64,000 nucleotides of DNA from Armigeres subalbatus (GCF_024139115.2 NW_026943250.1:418151-482150); one strand, 5' to 3'; positions 22,796 to 35,349 are shown, numbered from the stretch's first letter. Made by a program: numbers and translations. Notes: a model not told the origin generated them from the sequence alone.

Positions 22796-23867
22796 AATTT
22801 TTCAAATTCATGTATCTTACAAAATGGTGAATTTGGGCAGAATTTTATTCATGGTTCTCAAAGTTTAAAAGTTCAATAGTGTAGGGCATGATGTTTTACT
22901 GCGGGGTATTGCGGGGTACAAAACTGTTTTGTTCTTTAAATATTGCGTTAAATATGCTTTTAAAAAACTACTAAAAACTAAATTTTGGACGGAGCTATTA
23001 TTACATTATCAAGCCTACTGCATAGATCTGTTTAAGAGCTTTGTAACGGTATATAAATATGTTACTTTTTTGACGAAAATATTGCAAAGCTGTCAGTTTT
23101 CCCAAAAAAACGTAAAAATATCTTTCCTAGGAGGGGCTAGTTTGAACGCCCCTCCATCCCTCCCTAAAAACTCTAAGAAATGAAAACCGTCCTGATTATA
23201 AAATTATAGGTTATAAGCTGTGTATTCATTACATTTTACTCGCCCAAATAGAAAATTGGCCTTTTGGTAGTTTTGGCCACTCCTTTATATGGGGCTGTCC
23301 TATTGTGCAGTGTAAAAAACGGTTGGAGGAACACCCGAATTGCCGAACTTTCTTTCAAATAAGCTGATTTTAGTGGGTTGAGCTGTTTTTGGCAACGGAA
23401 TGGCCATTGTGATATATACCAGGAATTAAAATGTGCATATCTCCAGATTTAGTTAACAAAAACCTATTTTTCTTCATTCCCTTACTAGATCTTTGCAAAT
23501 TGAAGTCGTTTATGTAGAAAAAAATCAAAATTGACAAAATTATGTACCGCTTTTTCTGGCAGCTTTTCAAATCAGAGGTTGTTACTTACATTTCAGCATT
23601 ATAACAAACGTTTATTTTTAATCTGCTAATTTTATTTTTTATTTTCACAAATGTAGACTTATGAAGACTTTTAGGGATTTTCAAGACGCGTATTTTACTA
23701 TGAGAACATCGTCTTTTTCCGTTGTGAAGTTATATTAATTTACTTAAAAAATTGGCTCTAGTCATATTGGTAAAACTTTTTTTAGTTTGCCGGTAAACGT
23801 AATTTTCACAGAAAAACATTTGTTTATATAATCAGCCAACTTAAAAACTACCTCAAATCACTTGTCA
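22796..23867. other. unassigned intronic sequence
   Basis: AT-rich, with short ORFs of no recognisable family on both strands. No repeat was identified by eye. Confidence 0.3.
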
Positions 23868-23985
23868 TAAGACGAATTTGTACAATCCCATTTAATTCCA
23901 CCACTTAATTGTACCTTGACAGATACGTATTTCGACCTCAACAAGTGAAGACATTCCACTAATAGCTCAAAATAATTTCCTTACA
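23868..23985. repeat. truncated copy of the 5714-5944 fold-back family
   Basis: TTGTCATAAGACGAATTTGT, CCACCACTTAATTGTACCTT and GACAGATACGTATTTCGACC are followed directly by CAAGTGAAGACATTCCACTA. One arm is therefore present and the returning arm is deleted. Confidence 0.75.
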
Positions 23986-24114
23986 ACAGAAAATGTTTTC
24001 TTAGCAAAAATTATTGGAAAAAGCTGCGCTACAACTTTGTTGATTATTACATGTTAGTATTCCGTAAAATAAAAAAAATGTGATGGTCCACCCTAGTCTT
24101 CAATAGTGCAATGT

Positions 24115-24365
24115 CGTTTGATCGCCATTTGGCCGAAAAAGTCGTTTAGCCGAAAAAGTCATTTGGTCAAAAAAGAATATACGGCTCAAAATGTCGTTTG
24201 TTTGGACTAATTCTTCTTCTTCTTCTTCTTCTTCTTCTTCTTCTTCTTCTCCTTATTCGTATATCATGAGGCTAACACACGGTCTTGCTTTATAGCCGCG
24301 CATCTTACCGCCCCGGATGGACAAATTATATGAACGAAAATGTCATTTGGCCGAACGGAGCATTC
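24115..24365. repeat. GGCCGAAA units, (TTC)n microsatellite and SINE relic
   Basis: A few GGCCGAAAAAGTC units (24130-24200) are followed by a TTC tract of about 12 units (24211-24251). Then comes a 65-bp SINE relic: TATCATGAGGCTAACAC joined directly to GGTCTTGCTTTATAGCCGCG, so the middle of the SINE is deleted. A further GGCCGAA unit lies at about 24348. Confidence 0.65.
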
Positions 24366-25735
24366 TCCTCATTTCTCAGTTCTCATTTTTCACACTATTC
24401 ACACTTGTTTAACGTTTGAATTCATGAATTCTACATATTTCTTATTTCTTCGAAATAGCTCTTTCCCTTTAACTTAAGAATGGTTGATCGAAGGAGTGAA
24501 GAATTTAACTTCGTAATCGCGAATCCTAACTCTTTTCGAAGTATTGATTGCACACATCCACAGTGAGTAAGGATGAGTGAGTGAGAATGAGTGAGTATGA
24601 GTAGAATGTATTATTGTCTAACTTCTACACATATATTGTGTATCCGGAATAAATTTATACCGCTTTTTATACCGAAGTTGGATTTTTCTCTCGATACAGG
24701 CAACTTTCCCAACTTCGGATATAGTGCGCTGGATTCGCCTAAAGATGCGCGAAACAACGCATCAATTAGTTTGACAGATAAAACTTCGGAAGAATGTTCG
24801 GTTCGGAAGTCCCGACTTCCGAATTCTAAGTTGGTGCTACGCCGACAATACTACATCAACAATTGCGCTCGATCAAATGGTGGCTGTGCGAGATTTTTGT
24901 TATTGGGTCATACACTCGCAGACAGGAGCACAATGGAAAGGTTAGAGTCTGCCGCTGAAGTTCAGCTCAATCAAAACTAATTGCTTATTTTTGAGTATTG
25001 ACCAACCAACTATTGTAATTCACGTCCTTGTCGGGTTGTGACAAATAAAAGCTGGAGGAAGAATATTAATTTTGGACACTCATTCTTCTACATCTACATC
25101 AATTATCCAAAATTTATCGATTGAGCGAAATTAAAAGCAACTGGGTGAATTATGGTTCTTTTCAAATAACTTAATTAATTCCCAATTAATTTATCGATGA
25201 AATCCATTCTATTGTTTATTTACCAGTGTAGTTTTTCTCGACTGAAGAGCAGCCCGGAAAATCCGGCCAAAAAATTACAAGTAGTAGTTCGTAACGAAAC
25301 TTATTTTTTGTCTACAACTACGAGTCACCGGGCAATTAAAAAAAATCTCTCAAACTTAACAGTAAAAATGAGTTTATGTATCCTGGGATCAGGGTAGAAA
25401 TATTACAAAGTTAATGCAATGAAAGCATGAATCTCAGTATGACAGTCCAACTCAGTATGACAGACTGACAGTCCAGTTAAAAAAAGTTATTAATCCGAAT
25501 TCGTTGAGCCCTTAAGTATTGGTGAGCAATTTAGTTTTGATTATTTAATTGGAAATCTTAACAAAAAATTACAAATTAGTGTTTTTTTTTTATTTAGCGA
25601 CAAATTATCAAAATGTGTTAAACCATTGATACTGCTGTTGCAAGTTTCAGCTTGTCAGGATAAATTACGCTCTTTTCTGTATTTAAACATTAAAATGTGA
25701 AAAATTAGGAGTAATTACCGACAAATCGCTGAAAA
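24366..25735. other. unassigned intronic sequence
   Basis: A 129-aa + ORF (24591-24980) sits in a segment with a downstream AATAAA. It has no motif I can identify. It could be an LTR or an old retroelement piece. Nothing else is supported. Confidence 0.3.
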
Positions 25736-25739
25736 CGCA

Positions 25740-26180
25740 CCTTAGTGATAAATTTTCTACAGCAACCACCAGCCGACGCGCGTTTATTATTTTGCTACCG
25801 ATGGAAACGGAACGATTGAACTATCTCCTATTGCCAAGCGATTGTTTTTTGTACATAAAAAAAATCGATTCGGATCAACATTCATTAGCTTAAGTTTTCA
25901 ATATGGCGTATATATAATCTCTAACAGCGGCAAAACCAAGATCAAAATCTTGTGCCAACGTCAGCCTTTCGATAATTTTTCGCTGAAACGTTATATACGC
26001 CATCCAAGGGAATAAATTTATTACAGCATCCTTCTCAGACGCGTGCTTTTGATTTTGCTACTGACGGCATCGTAACTATTGAATTGTCTGTCGTTGCCAA
26101 GCGATTGTGTTTTGTACTTCTAGAAAAAAATATCTCGGTTCAAACTTCTCTTGTTAGGTGGTCCTGAAAAGAACATATTA
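25740..26180. repeat. two copies of a dispersed repeat with histone-type 3' stem-loop
   Basis: The blocks at about 25760-25870 and 26025-26130 share GACGCG, TTTTGCTAC, CCAAGCGATTG and TTTTGTAC in order. Between them lies an inverted pair (ATGGCGTATATA near 25903 against TATATACGCCAT near 26003). On the - strand 26177-26155 reads GTTCTTTTCAGGACCACC, close to the histone mRNA 3' stem-loop consensus, followed by a purine-rich AACAAGAGAAG. Diverged relatives occur at 37480-37620 (reverse orientation) and 61785-61960. Confidence 0.5.
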
Positions 26181-26639
26181 ATTTTATATAATTTATAAAA
26201 TTGATTTTTTTTCTAAATAATGCGCATTTCAGTCACCAACGTCTACCACTCAATAGATTAAAACTGGCGACAAAATTGTGACTTGAGAGCTGCTTTCATT
26301 ACTGGTTGCCATTCGATAGATTTTCAGACTGAACCTGAAGTTTTCTCGGGGTTCGGAAAGAATTTAAATTTTTAATAGTTTAACGTTGATAATTAATAAT
26401 TTTCATGAATTAGGTAAATGCGGGAGAGCTTCCGAATTGATTGACTAATAATTCTTGAAAATCCATCAAACGGTAAATGCTAAAATCTCCCCTTAGTTCG
26501 TCACGGTCACGGGTTTGGAAATTTTCGTTTCTGAACCTTCTTTTCGCCAAGAACCATCGAAAAAAAAATTATGACGAAATATGGCCTATATGACAGGATA
26601 GCGCTTGTATTAGCCCAACATTGACATTCCACTCCGGAA

Positions 26640-26830
26640 ACGATTGTTTTGCAAATATGTGTCTGTCCGTGTGTTTGTTTATGTATGCTCACATAAGCTG
26701 AGAAAACGTTAGTACACTTTTCATGTAGTAATCCTTAACGTTCAAAAGTTATAAAGAAAACGATGGTTTTAACCAAAAAGGTTTTTGTCCTGGTTCAATA
26801 TGAAAAAGGCAATGTTACTACTAGGTGAAT
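26640..26830 (+). mobile_element. decayed TG element, distal part
   Basis: A short TG-rich remnant (TGTGTCTGTCCGTGTGTTTG) and a diverged core lead to the family's outer end GAAAAAGGCAATGTTACTAC plus TAGGTGAATTAATTCTGG at about 26803-26842. Confidence 0.55.
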
Positions 26831-27092
26831 TAATTCTGGTTTATACCTACAAAATTTGAATCTCTGAAAAAAATAACTCAACTGTTGCATTAAAAATCAC
26901 AGCATACGAGAAGTGCTTTGTTTTTCTTGTATCTTGTCTTAATTCATGGTGTTTGTGAAATTGTTAAACCGTTAACTGTCTCACAAAATACACTTTTTTA
27001 GTCACACGACCAACTATTTCGTTTCTTATTCGTGACTACGAAGTTGATGCCTCTATTCACGTTGGTGATAAAAAAAACCCGAAATGCTACCT

Positions 27093-27343
27093 ATATCTAG
27101 AGTGCTTTGAGAATAGGTCGTATGTACAAAAGAGAGTCTCTCTTTGTCTCCATTCTCTTTCGATTATTACAGATCTATAATAAAGTTTACTTCAGATTTC
27201 TGAAGATTATAGCTTTGTCTAGCGTTCTGAAGTGAAAATGTGGCAAAATATGCAAAACTAGCTTATGTACAAGCGAAAGAGAGCGTGAACAAAGAGAGCC
27301 TCTCTTTTGCACATACGACCTATTCTCAAAGCAATCTAGATAT
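27093..27343. mobile_element. 251-bp TIR element (MITE)
   Basis: Inverted ends ATATCTAGAGTGCTTTGAGA and its near-complement at 27324-27343 continue as GAATAGGTCGTATGT, giving arms of about 60 bp with few mismatches. The centre is unique. No clear target duplication was found, so the superfamily is open. No ORF of note. Confidence 0.75.
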
Positions 27344-27439
27344 CTGTACATGCAGATCGTAATTATAAAATTTGTATATCTGTATACCTACCAGATTCTG
27401 TTTGAAAACTAGTAAAAAATCTGTGTAAATGCAAAATGA

Positions 27440-28420
27440 TATGTAGTTTTAGAAACCCTTGACCTGGGACAGCGTCTCTTGAATGACGTGCAGCTGCTCG
27501 TCGATTTCGTCCTGTGTTGCTGGTAGGCCATGTTGCCGTCCACGCACCTTTGGAACCCACCCCAGTCGACACAATGCTAGTTTCGATGGGTATGCTGATG
27601 CCGGTTTACAGAGGAGCCAATTTCCGCTACCATCGGGTAGTGGTCTAAGCTGAGCTCCTGGTAGAAGATCAGCTGCAAGATGTGATGTTTCATATTTGTG
27701 ATGAGATGGTCGATTGTTGTATGCACTCCGAGTTGAAGAATCCGGGCTCAGGACCCGTGCAGTGGCTTTCCTCCATATCGTTGCTCCAGATAATGCCGTT
27801 TCGATTGCCATGAGTGTTCCCCCAGGATTGATGCTTCGCATTCAGGTCTCCAGCAATGGTACACTGAGTTTTGTCTTCGCGTTAGCTTGACGATGTGCCT
27901 TCGAAGGGCAACTCATGATCCATCGTCGGCTTTGACGAGCATAATTGTGCCGACAGAAGTGGTAGCTTCGACACCGATGGCCTCGATGACACTCAGCTAG
28001 AAGCTTGGCAGCGAAGACTGATGACCACACCACCTCCCTTGGTCGGCCGTTTGAGTCTCACAATGCGAAAGTCCGGACATCCAGTTTAAGATTGGTTTAC
28101 TCGTGAGCGAGCAAACATTCCAGTTGACTCGGACATGCAGTCATTTTCAATGATGAACATGCCAAGAGAAGATCTGGTCGAATCGGGTTTTGCAACCACA
28201 CAGCCCAGTGGCAAGCTGCGAGAACATCAGCAACAGTTGCTTGCGGTATAAAGCGGAGAAAATTCATCCGATGGGATAGTTTCGTTCTCCGACTGCCGAC
28301 GGAGCGGGGCCATTCGCTGAAAATAAGTTGCTGACGATTAGCTGTCCTCGCCTTCAACAGCAGTGTGCTTCGGCACCTTGTTTGTGGCCAGAACGAAAAC
28401 ACTTGTCAACATTTTCCTAT
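27440..28420 (-). pseudogene. Jockey-clade-like endonuclease relic (ORF2)
   Basis: Reading - strand frames in succession gives CPDFRIVRLKRPTKGGGVVI (near 28085), AIGVEATTSVGTIML (near 27960) and TIAGDLNAKHQSW-like sequence (near 27850). Then follow TIDHLI and LSLDHYPMVAEIGSS (near 27710-27620, the SDH-box region). The order matches a Jockey-type endonuclease; GVEATTSVG and the DLNAKHQSW box also occur in the element at 40-43.6 kb. Every block is in a different frame, so the gene is dead. The 28420-28100 part has a 101-aa ORF with no recognisable motif, presumably the ORF2 start. Confidence 0.7.
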
Positions 28421-28587
28421 GCGCGAATAAAAAACACGAGCGTTCATGTCGCTGTCCTATAGAAGTCATGCAGTGGACCAGACGACCCGTTACTTATGTC
28501 AATCGGTTATACAATGCCGAAGACAATAGAAATTCATACAGCTTCTCCGCGGAAATGCAGAAAAATGGATGACGTTTTACGGGGAAG

Positions 28588-30205
28588 GCCAACTAATGTC
28601 GTTTTCGGTTATTGCTGGGTCGAACCTAGTTCTGCACCGGATCCGCTCTAACTGCTGTCAAAACGTTCGGTTATTCGTTCAGGTTGGATCGCGATCCGCA
28701 CCAGATCCGACCCAAAATGAATGAGGTTCGCTCTGCCGATTTATCGAGATCCAACCTAGGTTCACCAATACATTCGAACACAAACTGTCAAACTGGTGTT
28801 TATGTTTACGCTAAAGGAAAATGAAATCGTAAAAGACACGGATGGGTATTTGATTTTGTTTGTTTCATTTGTTAAATTTATCAATTTTGTTGCTGTTTTC
28901 CACGCAAAAATTGATTATTTTAATTTTGTGCTGTCTTCAAGTTTCTCTGATGGTGAATCGGATTCAGATATCGACATATTTTTCGCTGATTACTTCAGAT
29001 GGTAGCTCCATTATAAACAAAATGAGGGTTGAAAATTTGGTTGAAAATGTGATTTAAAAATGCAGTGACGAGAAGGTAGCTGCTATTTATTCACTATTAC
29101 GTTGTGTATTCGAACATATACTTTAGGTATAATTGCTCTATCAATGGGAAAATAGCGTACCAGAGTATCTGCCGCTATGAAGTTATTTATACCAAAATGT
29201 TCATACCATTATTTTATTCATGATTGCAGTTCTGTGCATAATTTGTTCAAGGTTACGGATTTGAAGAATATAAACATAATGTATTAACCCTGGCATTAAC
29301 CATTTGTAAGGCTTTGGCAACTATATTGCCATCAACAAATTTATTGTGTTTATTTACAAATGATTATTCATAAATAAATTCAAATGTTTATTTAGGAACA
29401 GTTTTTATACGAATTGAGCATAATTTTTGAGTGGAAGAAGGGTTTTAGTTGTAATTCATTAAAAAACCGACAAAGACATATTTTATCCCATTGATATTTA
29501 TTATGTTGAATCTCCTGTTTAGATTATGTAGTGAAAAATGATTTGCCTCTCTTGTATATTTGGTTTTTGCAGTTCTGACGAAATCGCAATTTATCCCTAA
29601 AGGTCCCCTCTTGGGGGAAAAATAGCAAAAAAAAATGCAAAAAGCAAAAAAAGAATGCTGTTCAACTCTTGTGCGATTTGATTCTTTGTTTTAAAATAAA
29701 AGGCCCCAAATCTCAATTGCTTTCATATTTTCTTGTTCTGTTCCATTTCAATGACATAATTGATAATTCAAATCTACTGTAACACAATCACTGTTACCCA
29801 AAAAGCCATATAGAATCAGCATAATAATTTATCGGGAAACACGGATTGGCATAAATTCTTTCACGGCAATCCACATTGCCGTCGTCATTCATCACAAGCT
29901 CCTAATCACATTAATTTATTGATGGATTAATAGTCATTTTAGTCATTAAACAATTAACAGAACGTCTGATTTGCCCCATAACTCATAAAACAAGAAAAAT
30001 GAACACTAATAACAAAATTCAGTATTTAAAATATGTCTGTTTCTGCAAGCTGATAAAAGAGCGAATTGAAAACAAAACAGATGATAGGGATTAAGTTCTC
30101 ACTAATACCATCAAACTGACTCGATCCCGATTCGTTTTTCGTTCGGTTATTCAGAGTCGAGGTCGGACCTGACCCAGGTTTAAAACCGAAAACGACATAA
30201 TTGGC
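28588..30205. mobile_element. 1.6-kb TIR element without transposase
   Basis: The left end GCCAACTAATGTCGTTTTCG and the right end CGAAAACGACATAATTGGC are near-perfect inverted repeats followed by diverged CTGGGTC words. The interior is AT-rich with only short ORFs (28796-29057 +, 30026-30232 -) and no transposase motif. No target duplication is visible. Confidence 0.6.
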
Positions 30206-32556
30206 ATTTCTCGTAAACAATTTTATTATCATAGCCGCTTATCTCTTTTATTTAGAATAAGCTTTCCCAAAGAACCCGTATCTTTAGATACATTATTAGA
30301 AAAAAAAAACAAAAACAAATATTACAAATATACGATCATCATAATTTTTCGTTTACAATTTGCGTTTGCCCGCCCGTTCCCCACTTTTGCATAGTATGTA
30401 CTCCGATCGATCGTTATGGGATGAAAGTTGCCAAAAACATTCGATGGCTCCCGGGGGCATCTTTTGTCGGTAGGAATTTCTATATTTAAAATTTTGTCAC
30501 ATCCGGCCGTCCACCGTTGCCAGTGACATCCGGAGCAGTAGGGACGGGACATCGTTGCTTCATTCAACCACAGTAGCGGAAATCGAATAGAAATTGTTGG
30601 TGCCGAGACCTTGGACGGTGTGCGTGGGGGCTGCTGGCGAACAATCTTCCGAGCGAAAGTTGTTTTATCACTTTTATTCGATCGAAGAGAATAAAGACAT
30701 TAGAGGTTGTGAACACAATTGAAAATTTAATTATTTTAAGCTTACGGAATTCGTTTTAAAAGTAATTAAGCTATTATGGACGTAAATAGTTGTTTCTTTG
30801 AAATAAAATGAATCCATGAAGACTAGTTGTGGTCAACATTATGGATCCCACCTCACACAAAGATTATTCAAATTGCGTATTACTTGGCGGAGTTATTTAT
30901 ATACCAATTTGACCAATACAAAGTGTTCCAAGAAGATGAATTATATGTCGGTGTGCTCATTGTGTCCGGCTCTGCGAAAAACCTCCCAAGCCACTGTAAT
31001 TCAATAAGAAATTTTGGGAACTGGGAAAAGTCAACCAACCGAATTCGAGTGCCGACCATACCCAACGATAATTAATAATTTCCCCACAAAAGATGTGTAT
31101 CCCTTTCGGAGAAACGCATACCATTGTTTGCCCCATTATGAAATTCCTTTTACGGGTTTTTCATTATGCTTTTTCGGAAGCAAAAATTAATATCGATACT
31201 TTGGGGGAAACGAGCACCGTTTGACGTTATTAGCGTGTGTACCATTAGCGTGTGAATTCCATCTACAAAAAAGGACTTTGAGAATCTTTTAGAGGATAAT
31301 TACAATTTGCAACAGCTTCCAATGATGGCCGTCGAAAGTTTCTTAAAGTGGAATCTTCAAAATTTGGTGCGTATTTCGATAAGCATAGAGCAAGTTTTTT
31401 TTTGCAGAATTGCGTCTTAAAGAAAATTGAGCTCCACCGATATTGGAAGAAAATGAGAATCATCCGAAGCTGTGGCTAATAAAATTATAAACCAATGACG
31501 ATCAATCATGTTTGCCTACGTTCGGCAAAGTGAGCAACAACGTTTGTCACAATTTTGAACTCAAACAAAAGCACGTTTAGGGACAAAATGCAAAATACCG
31601 TCGCCGAAGAAGCGTCGTCGTTCGGGCATCGTTCATTGTATACCTGGAAGGAAAAGGAGAATTTGGGAACATCAGCCAGGCGGTCGCTTACCTTCGGTTC
31701 CGAAGGGAATTCATTTCTGTCGTTCATCTGACGTTGGAAAGTTATGATTTCGCTTCATAGGAATCGGTGAACGGCAGAAAAAATAGAATTAGGCTTATTC
31801 ATGCGACTAAGTCTGCATTAATGCAAATTAAAAAAGTTAGACCTGTTGCGTAAAATGATCTTTATTGTTGCTGTTTTGCATATTCATAAGAACATTTTCA
31901 CGGTATGCAAATCTCTTGGCTAAATATGAGAAAAGTACATACTTCTGCTTAGTGAATGAACCGCTTTTCGTTTTTAATAACATCATCAGAAGTTCGGAGA
32001 GAGGTGTGCATGAGTGGATGATGAATGGAGTTGGATATTTTTCGACAGGTATTTTCCCAAGGAGGCCCCCAACAATGAAGCACGCCTCCAAAGTTATGAT
32101 GGATGGGATTGTGTTTCCCGATGGAGTCGGGTGTTATTTTTGGCGCTAAGAGCTCTGGGACTCCATTCCTTAGTAAATTTGAGACAATCATTTTGGCTAT
32201 CGATTCTGTCAAATTTTCTGCCAATTTGCCGAAAAATGTGTTGTTTTATTGTAAGAAATAATAGTCTTCTCTGTAGTATTGCAATCAATTCCCATACGTA
32301 CGTTTTTGTATATTAAAAAGGTATCCTTACAATTCGCTATAAGTGCCACACGTATATTGGTTTTCACCATAATAATATTTTCACTGAATATGAATTTTCC
32401 GGCATCGAAATCCATTTGAATAATTTCTCCATACCAACAAATTGTTATATTTCGATAGCACTGAACGAATCTTTGTACCATATAATAAATTGTCATGATT
32501 TTAATTACTTACCAGCAAACAACACAATGAACGTTTTTCTTCTCCACATTTTCCAG
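30206..32556. other. unassigned distal intron
   Basis: Short ORFs (30322-30567 -, 30816-31075 +, 31837-32316 both strands) overlap and match no family I know. A - strand 81-aa ORF near 30567-30322 is Cys-rich (SRPYCSGCHWQRWTAGC) but unassigned. Confidence 0.3.
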
Positions 32557-32770
32557 GGGTGTCGCCGTCGACGACCAGGGCTACATCTGCGTGGCCGACT
32601 CCGGCAACAACCGCATCCAAATCTTCCACCCGGATGGCAGCTTCCTGCGTGCGTTCGGTTCCTGGGGCTCCGGTGATGCCGAGTTCAAGGGCCTCGAAGG
32701 GGTCGCCATCATGTCCAACGGGAACATTCTTGTGTGCGATCGGGAAAACCATCGGGTGCAGGTGTTCTAA
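32557..32770 (+). CDS. wech: TRIM-NHL protein, terminal exon (last NHL repeats)
   Basis: The acceptor TTTTCCAG ends at 32556. The first base completes the Arg codon opened at 6724-6725. The exon encodes 70 residues with two NHL blades. One reads GVAVDDQGYICVADSGNN followed by RIQIF and DGSFLRAFGSWGSGDAEF; the other reads GLEGVAIMSNGNILVCDREN, ending HRVQVF then TAA (32768-32770). The C-terminal ...VF immediately after the last blade strand is as in LIN-41/TRIM71-type proteins. GC content and codon use differ sharply from the AT-rich surroundings, supporting real coding sequence. The family represses translation of target mRNAs (LIN-41) or, for Drosophila Wech, links integrin to the cytoskeleton. 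The orthology call is an inference. Confidence 0.93.
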
Positions 32771-33330
32771 AAGTCTCCCGCTTGGGTATTACGCACTATT
32801 TTCGGGTTGAGTTTCAAGTTTGATTAAGTAGGAAACCAATTTCGAACTGATTGACTGAATGGCAAACTTTTCATTGCAGATAAATCCCCGCCATTGATCG
32901 CCTGTACGAAAGGAACGCGATGAAATCTTAAAACTTGTAATCGAAAAAAATATGCGGGAAAGCAATTCGTCACGAACGGAAGAGACGGAAACCCGAGCGC
33001 AGCTCGGAATGCCAATTTCAGGCACCAGTTGTTCGAAATTATCGCTCGGAATCGTGGCCAAATCAATTTCATAATTTACTTATTCTAGTCCAATGCTTTC
33101 GTAATAATTTCCTTATCTGTTATTAATTTTCAGTCCTCTGTCTATGAGACGTAGTTATGTTGATGTTGTTTTGGAATTTTGCGCTGATTGGTTCGAAGAT
33201 TTTTATCCCCAATGGAAAACTTGTAACGATGCTCATCAATCAAAAAATAGCGAACGAAGTGGAAAATAGAATATTCAATCTTGAAAATGCAAATGTCCTA
33301 GAAAGTAATAATAAAGATTTTGATTTTTGT
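32771..33330 (+). other. 3' UTR of the TRIM-NHL gene, candidate poly(A) signal
   Basis: The sequence after the stop has no ORF of interest. An AATAAA hexamer lies at 33310-33315, about 540 nt after the stop, with a T/G-rich stretch (TTTTGATTTTTGTGTTTG) just downstream. This is a plausible but unproved end of the transcript; other A-rich signals occur farther on. Confidence 0.45.
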
Positions 33331-34953
33331 GTTTGAACATCTAAGCAGTGGGGAATAAGCGTGATTAAATTTCCGCGCTCGATATCACAGGCCTTGTGGT
33401 GCGAGCGCCCTAATCCGTAGCCACCGCCGTTCAATCCATCATGCGGAATGACAACATAATCCTATTCTTTTGATCTGTCAATTAATCCCAAAAAAGAATC
33501 TTCTCTCGCAATGATATCCCTTTATCGACCTCAAGAATTCTTTCCCCCCTTATTGCCAATCATCGTTCGAAGGTTCACTTATACAGTGCGCTCCAGTTTT
33601 TGGCGACTCGGAATACAATTTATGTAGATTCATTTCGAAATGAATTAAAATATAAGAATAAAAACCCTACCTTTTTTCGATGCTCAAGAAAACTTGATGG
33701 CTTAAAGCGTTGCTTAATGTACGAATATGTACGGCTGGTAGTGGAAATACAAAGATTTCGAAAATCTGTTGGAGTAGTCAATATCAAGTTTATAGTAAAG
33801 AGTGGGATCCTACAATCGACACGACACTGTATCAGTGGCATATTTCAAAAAAAAAGCCTTATACACATTGTTGTATACAACCGCGAAAGGCGAGGCAAGC
33901 AAATTCGATTTGCGATACCGTGGGTCTCCGTTTCTTCGCTTCGTTCGTGCCAATCAACCCACGTGTCTCAATGTGATCACCATCTTCCCTGAAGGATGCG
34001 TCTACCCGGTGGCGCTGTTCGATGGCGAGAAGCAAAAATTCTCTATCGAACCGAACGATGATGTGGCGGGAGCTCTTGTTAGGACGATGCGATGCGAGCT
34101 CAACGACCCACGCGAGTATTCGCACATCCAGTGAAAGTCTTCCTGATAGGATTTTCATCAGTTTTGACATGTAATGCACGATTCTCATTCTTCTCGTTTC
34201 GCTTGCTTTGAATTCATTGCCCAATACAGGAACAGAGCCTGCCGGCAGTCGTAGTTATTATCTGAATCAACTGAGACGTAGCTACCCGTCTTACGTACCA
34301 TAATGCGCTCCTAGTCCAATCAGAACGGAACAGTGAATAAACGTGTTTCTACTAGGAAAACGAATGGATCTAGTTCAATTGTGCAACCAAAAGAGGGAAA
34401 ATGTCTAAATTTTGTTATAATTACAGCTAACAGTTATCTAAATTAATCGAATACCATATAAAACAAATTTCTTCACTTGCCTTAACATGAGTTAGCCTTA
34501 ACACGAGATAAGGTCTTATGAGGGAGGGGCGGGAAAACACAGAAAAATCCCTTATGTAATTAGTGCATCGACCCTTAGTACTTGTTTTGGAACAATCAAA
34601 CTTTGAATAGAATTCGAATCGTCCAATCGTCAGTCCAACCGAGTTACCTTATTTTGTCTCTTCACAAAAAAACGGTTACGAAGTAATTTGGGCGTACATT
34701 ATCTTGTAAACGATTATGTACAAAACACGAGAATTCTAAAAACTAAAATTTTAAAGTCATCTGATAATGACAAATATCGGCTCCTAAAAGTTATTGTGGT
34801 ATTTACCGATGTTCATCAATCTTGGAAGATTGGTTGATACAAGTGGAGCAGCAGTTTGTGTCACTGAACAATGCCAACAATAATTATATTCGTAGGAATT
34901 TGAACAGTTCGAAAAACTTTTTGTTTTACCCAAGCATAATAGTTGATATATTG
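33331..34953. other. intergenic sequence with one unassigned coding-like segment
   Basis: A + ORF of 110 aa (33802-34134) is less AT-rich than its surroundings and encodes FLRFVRANQPTCLNVITIFP and VYPVALFDGEKQKFSIEPND. I do not recognise a family, and a 121-aa ORF occupies the opposite strand. It may be a decayed element or gene fragment. The remainder has no recognised feature. Confidence 0.3.
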
Positions 34954-34961
34954 AATGTATT

Positions 34962-35247
34962 TCTTATTGGCATTACATCCCCACACCGGGACAGAGTCGC
35001 CTCGCAGCTTAGTGTTCATTAAGCACTTCCCCAGTTATTAACTGCGAGGTTTCTAAGCCAGGTTACCATTTTTGCATTTGTATATCATGAGGCTAGCACG
35101 ATGATACTTTTATGCCCAGGAAAGTCGAGACAATTTCCAATCCGAAAATTGCCTAGACCGGCACTGGGAATCGAACCCAGCCACCCTCAGCATGGTCTTT
35201 CTTTGTAGCCGCGCGTCTTACCGCACGGCTAAGAAGGGCCCCTATTA
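34962..35247 (-). mobile_element. Feilai-like tRNA-derived SINE, complete, 8-bp TSD
   Basis: The - strand 5' end (from about 35241) reads CTTCTTAGCCGTGCGGTAAG, holding a box-A-like element. About 50 nt later comes the box B GGGTTCGATTC (35176-35166 on +). A tRNA-unrelated body (GGTCTAGGCAATTTTCGG, TGGGCATAAAAGTATCATCG) runs to a 3' end near 34962. Direct repeats AATGTATT flank it at 34954-34961 and 35248-35255. Internal pol III promoter structure and the resemblance to Aedes Feilai support a SINE. Fragments of the same family are at 9838, 16340 and 24260. Confidence 0.85.
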
Positions 35248-35349
35248 AATGTATTATGCCTTGTTAAAGTTCTTGCTGTTTTCAGTGTGCCTTTAAAATG
35301 TCAAAAGATGTTTAGTGTGGCAGTGGCTACATAGTGCCTTACGCAGTTT

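Larger units (their letters stand above)
6726..32556 (+). other. 25.8-kb intron of the TRIM-NHL gene
   Basis: It is bounded by a GTGAGT donor and a TTTTCCAG acceptor in matching phase. No other exon of the gene is needed, or was seen, between them. The intron is largely transposable elements and tandem repeats, listed separately. Its length and nested insertions fit the inflated introns of Aedes genomes. Confidence 0.75.

Noticed and set aside
33802..34134. 110-aa + strand ORF possibly a separate gene
   Set aside because: Compositionally plausible but no family recognised and a longer ORF lies antisense. Kept only as an unassigned segment.
35160..35241. tRNA-like sequence with boxes A and B
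   Set aside because: Part of a tRNA-derived SINE with target duplication; it lacks a foldable complete tRNA body, so it is not called as a tRNA gene.
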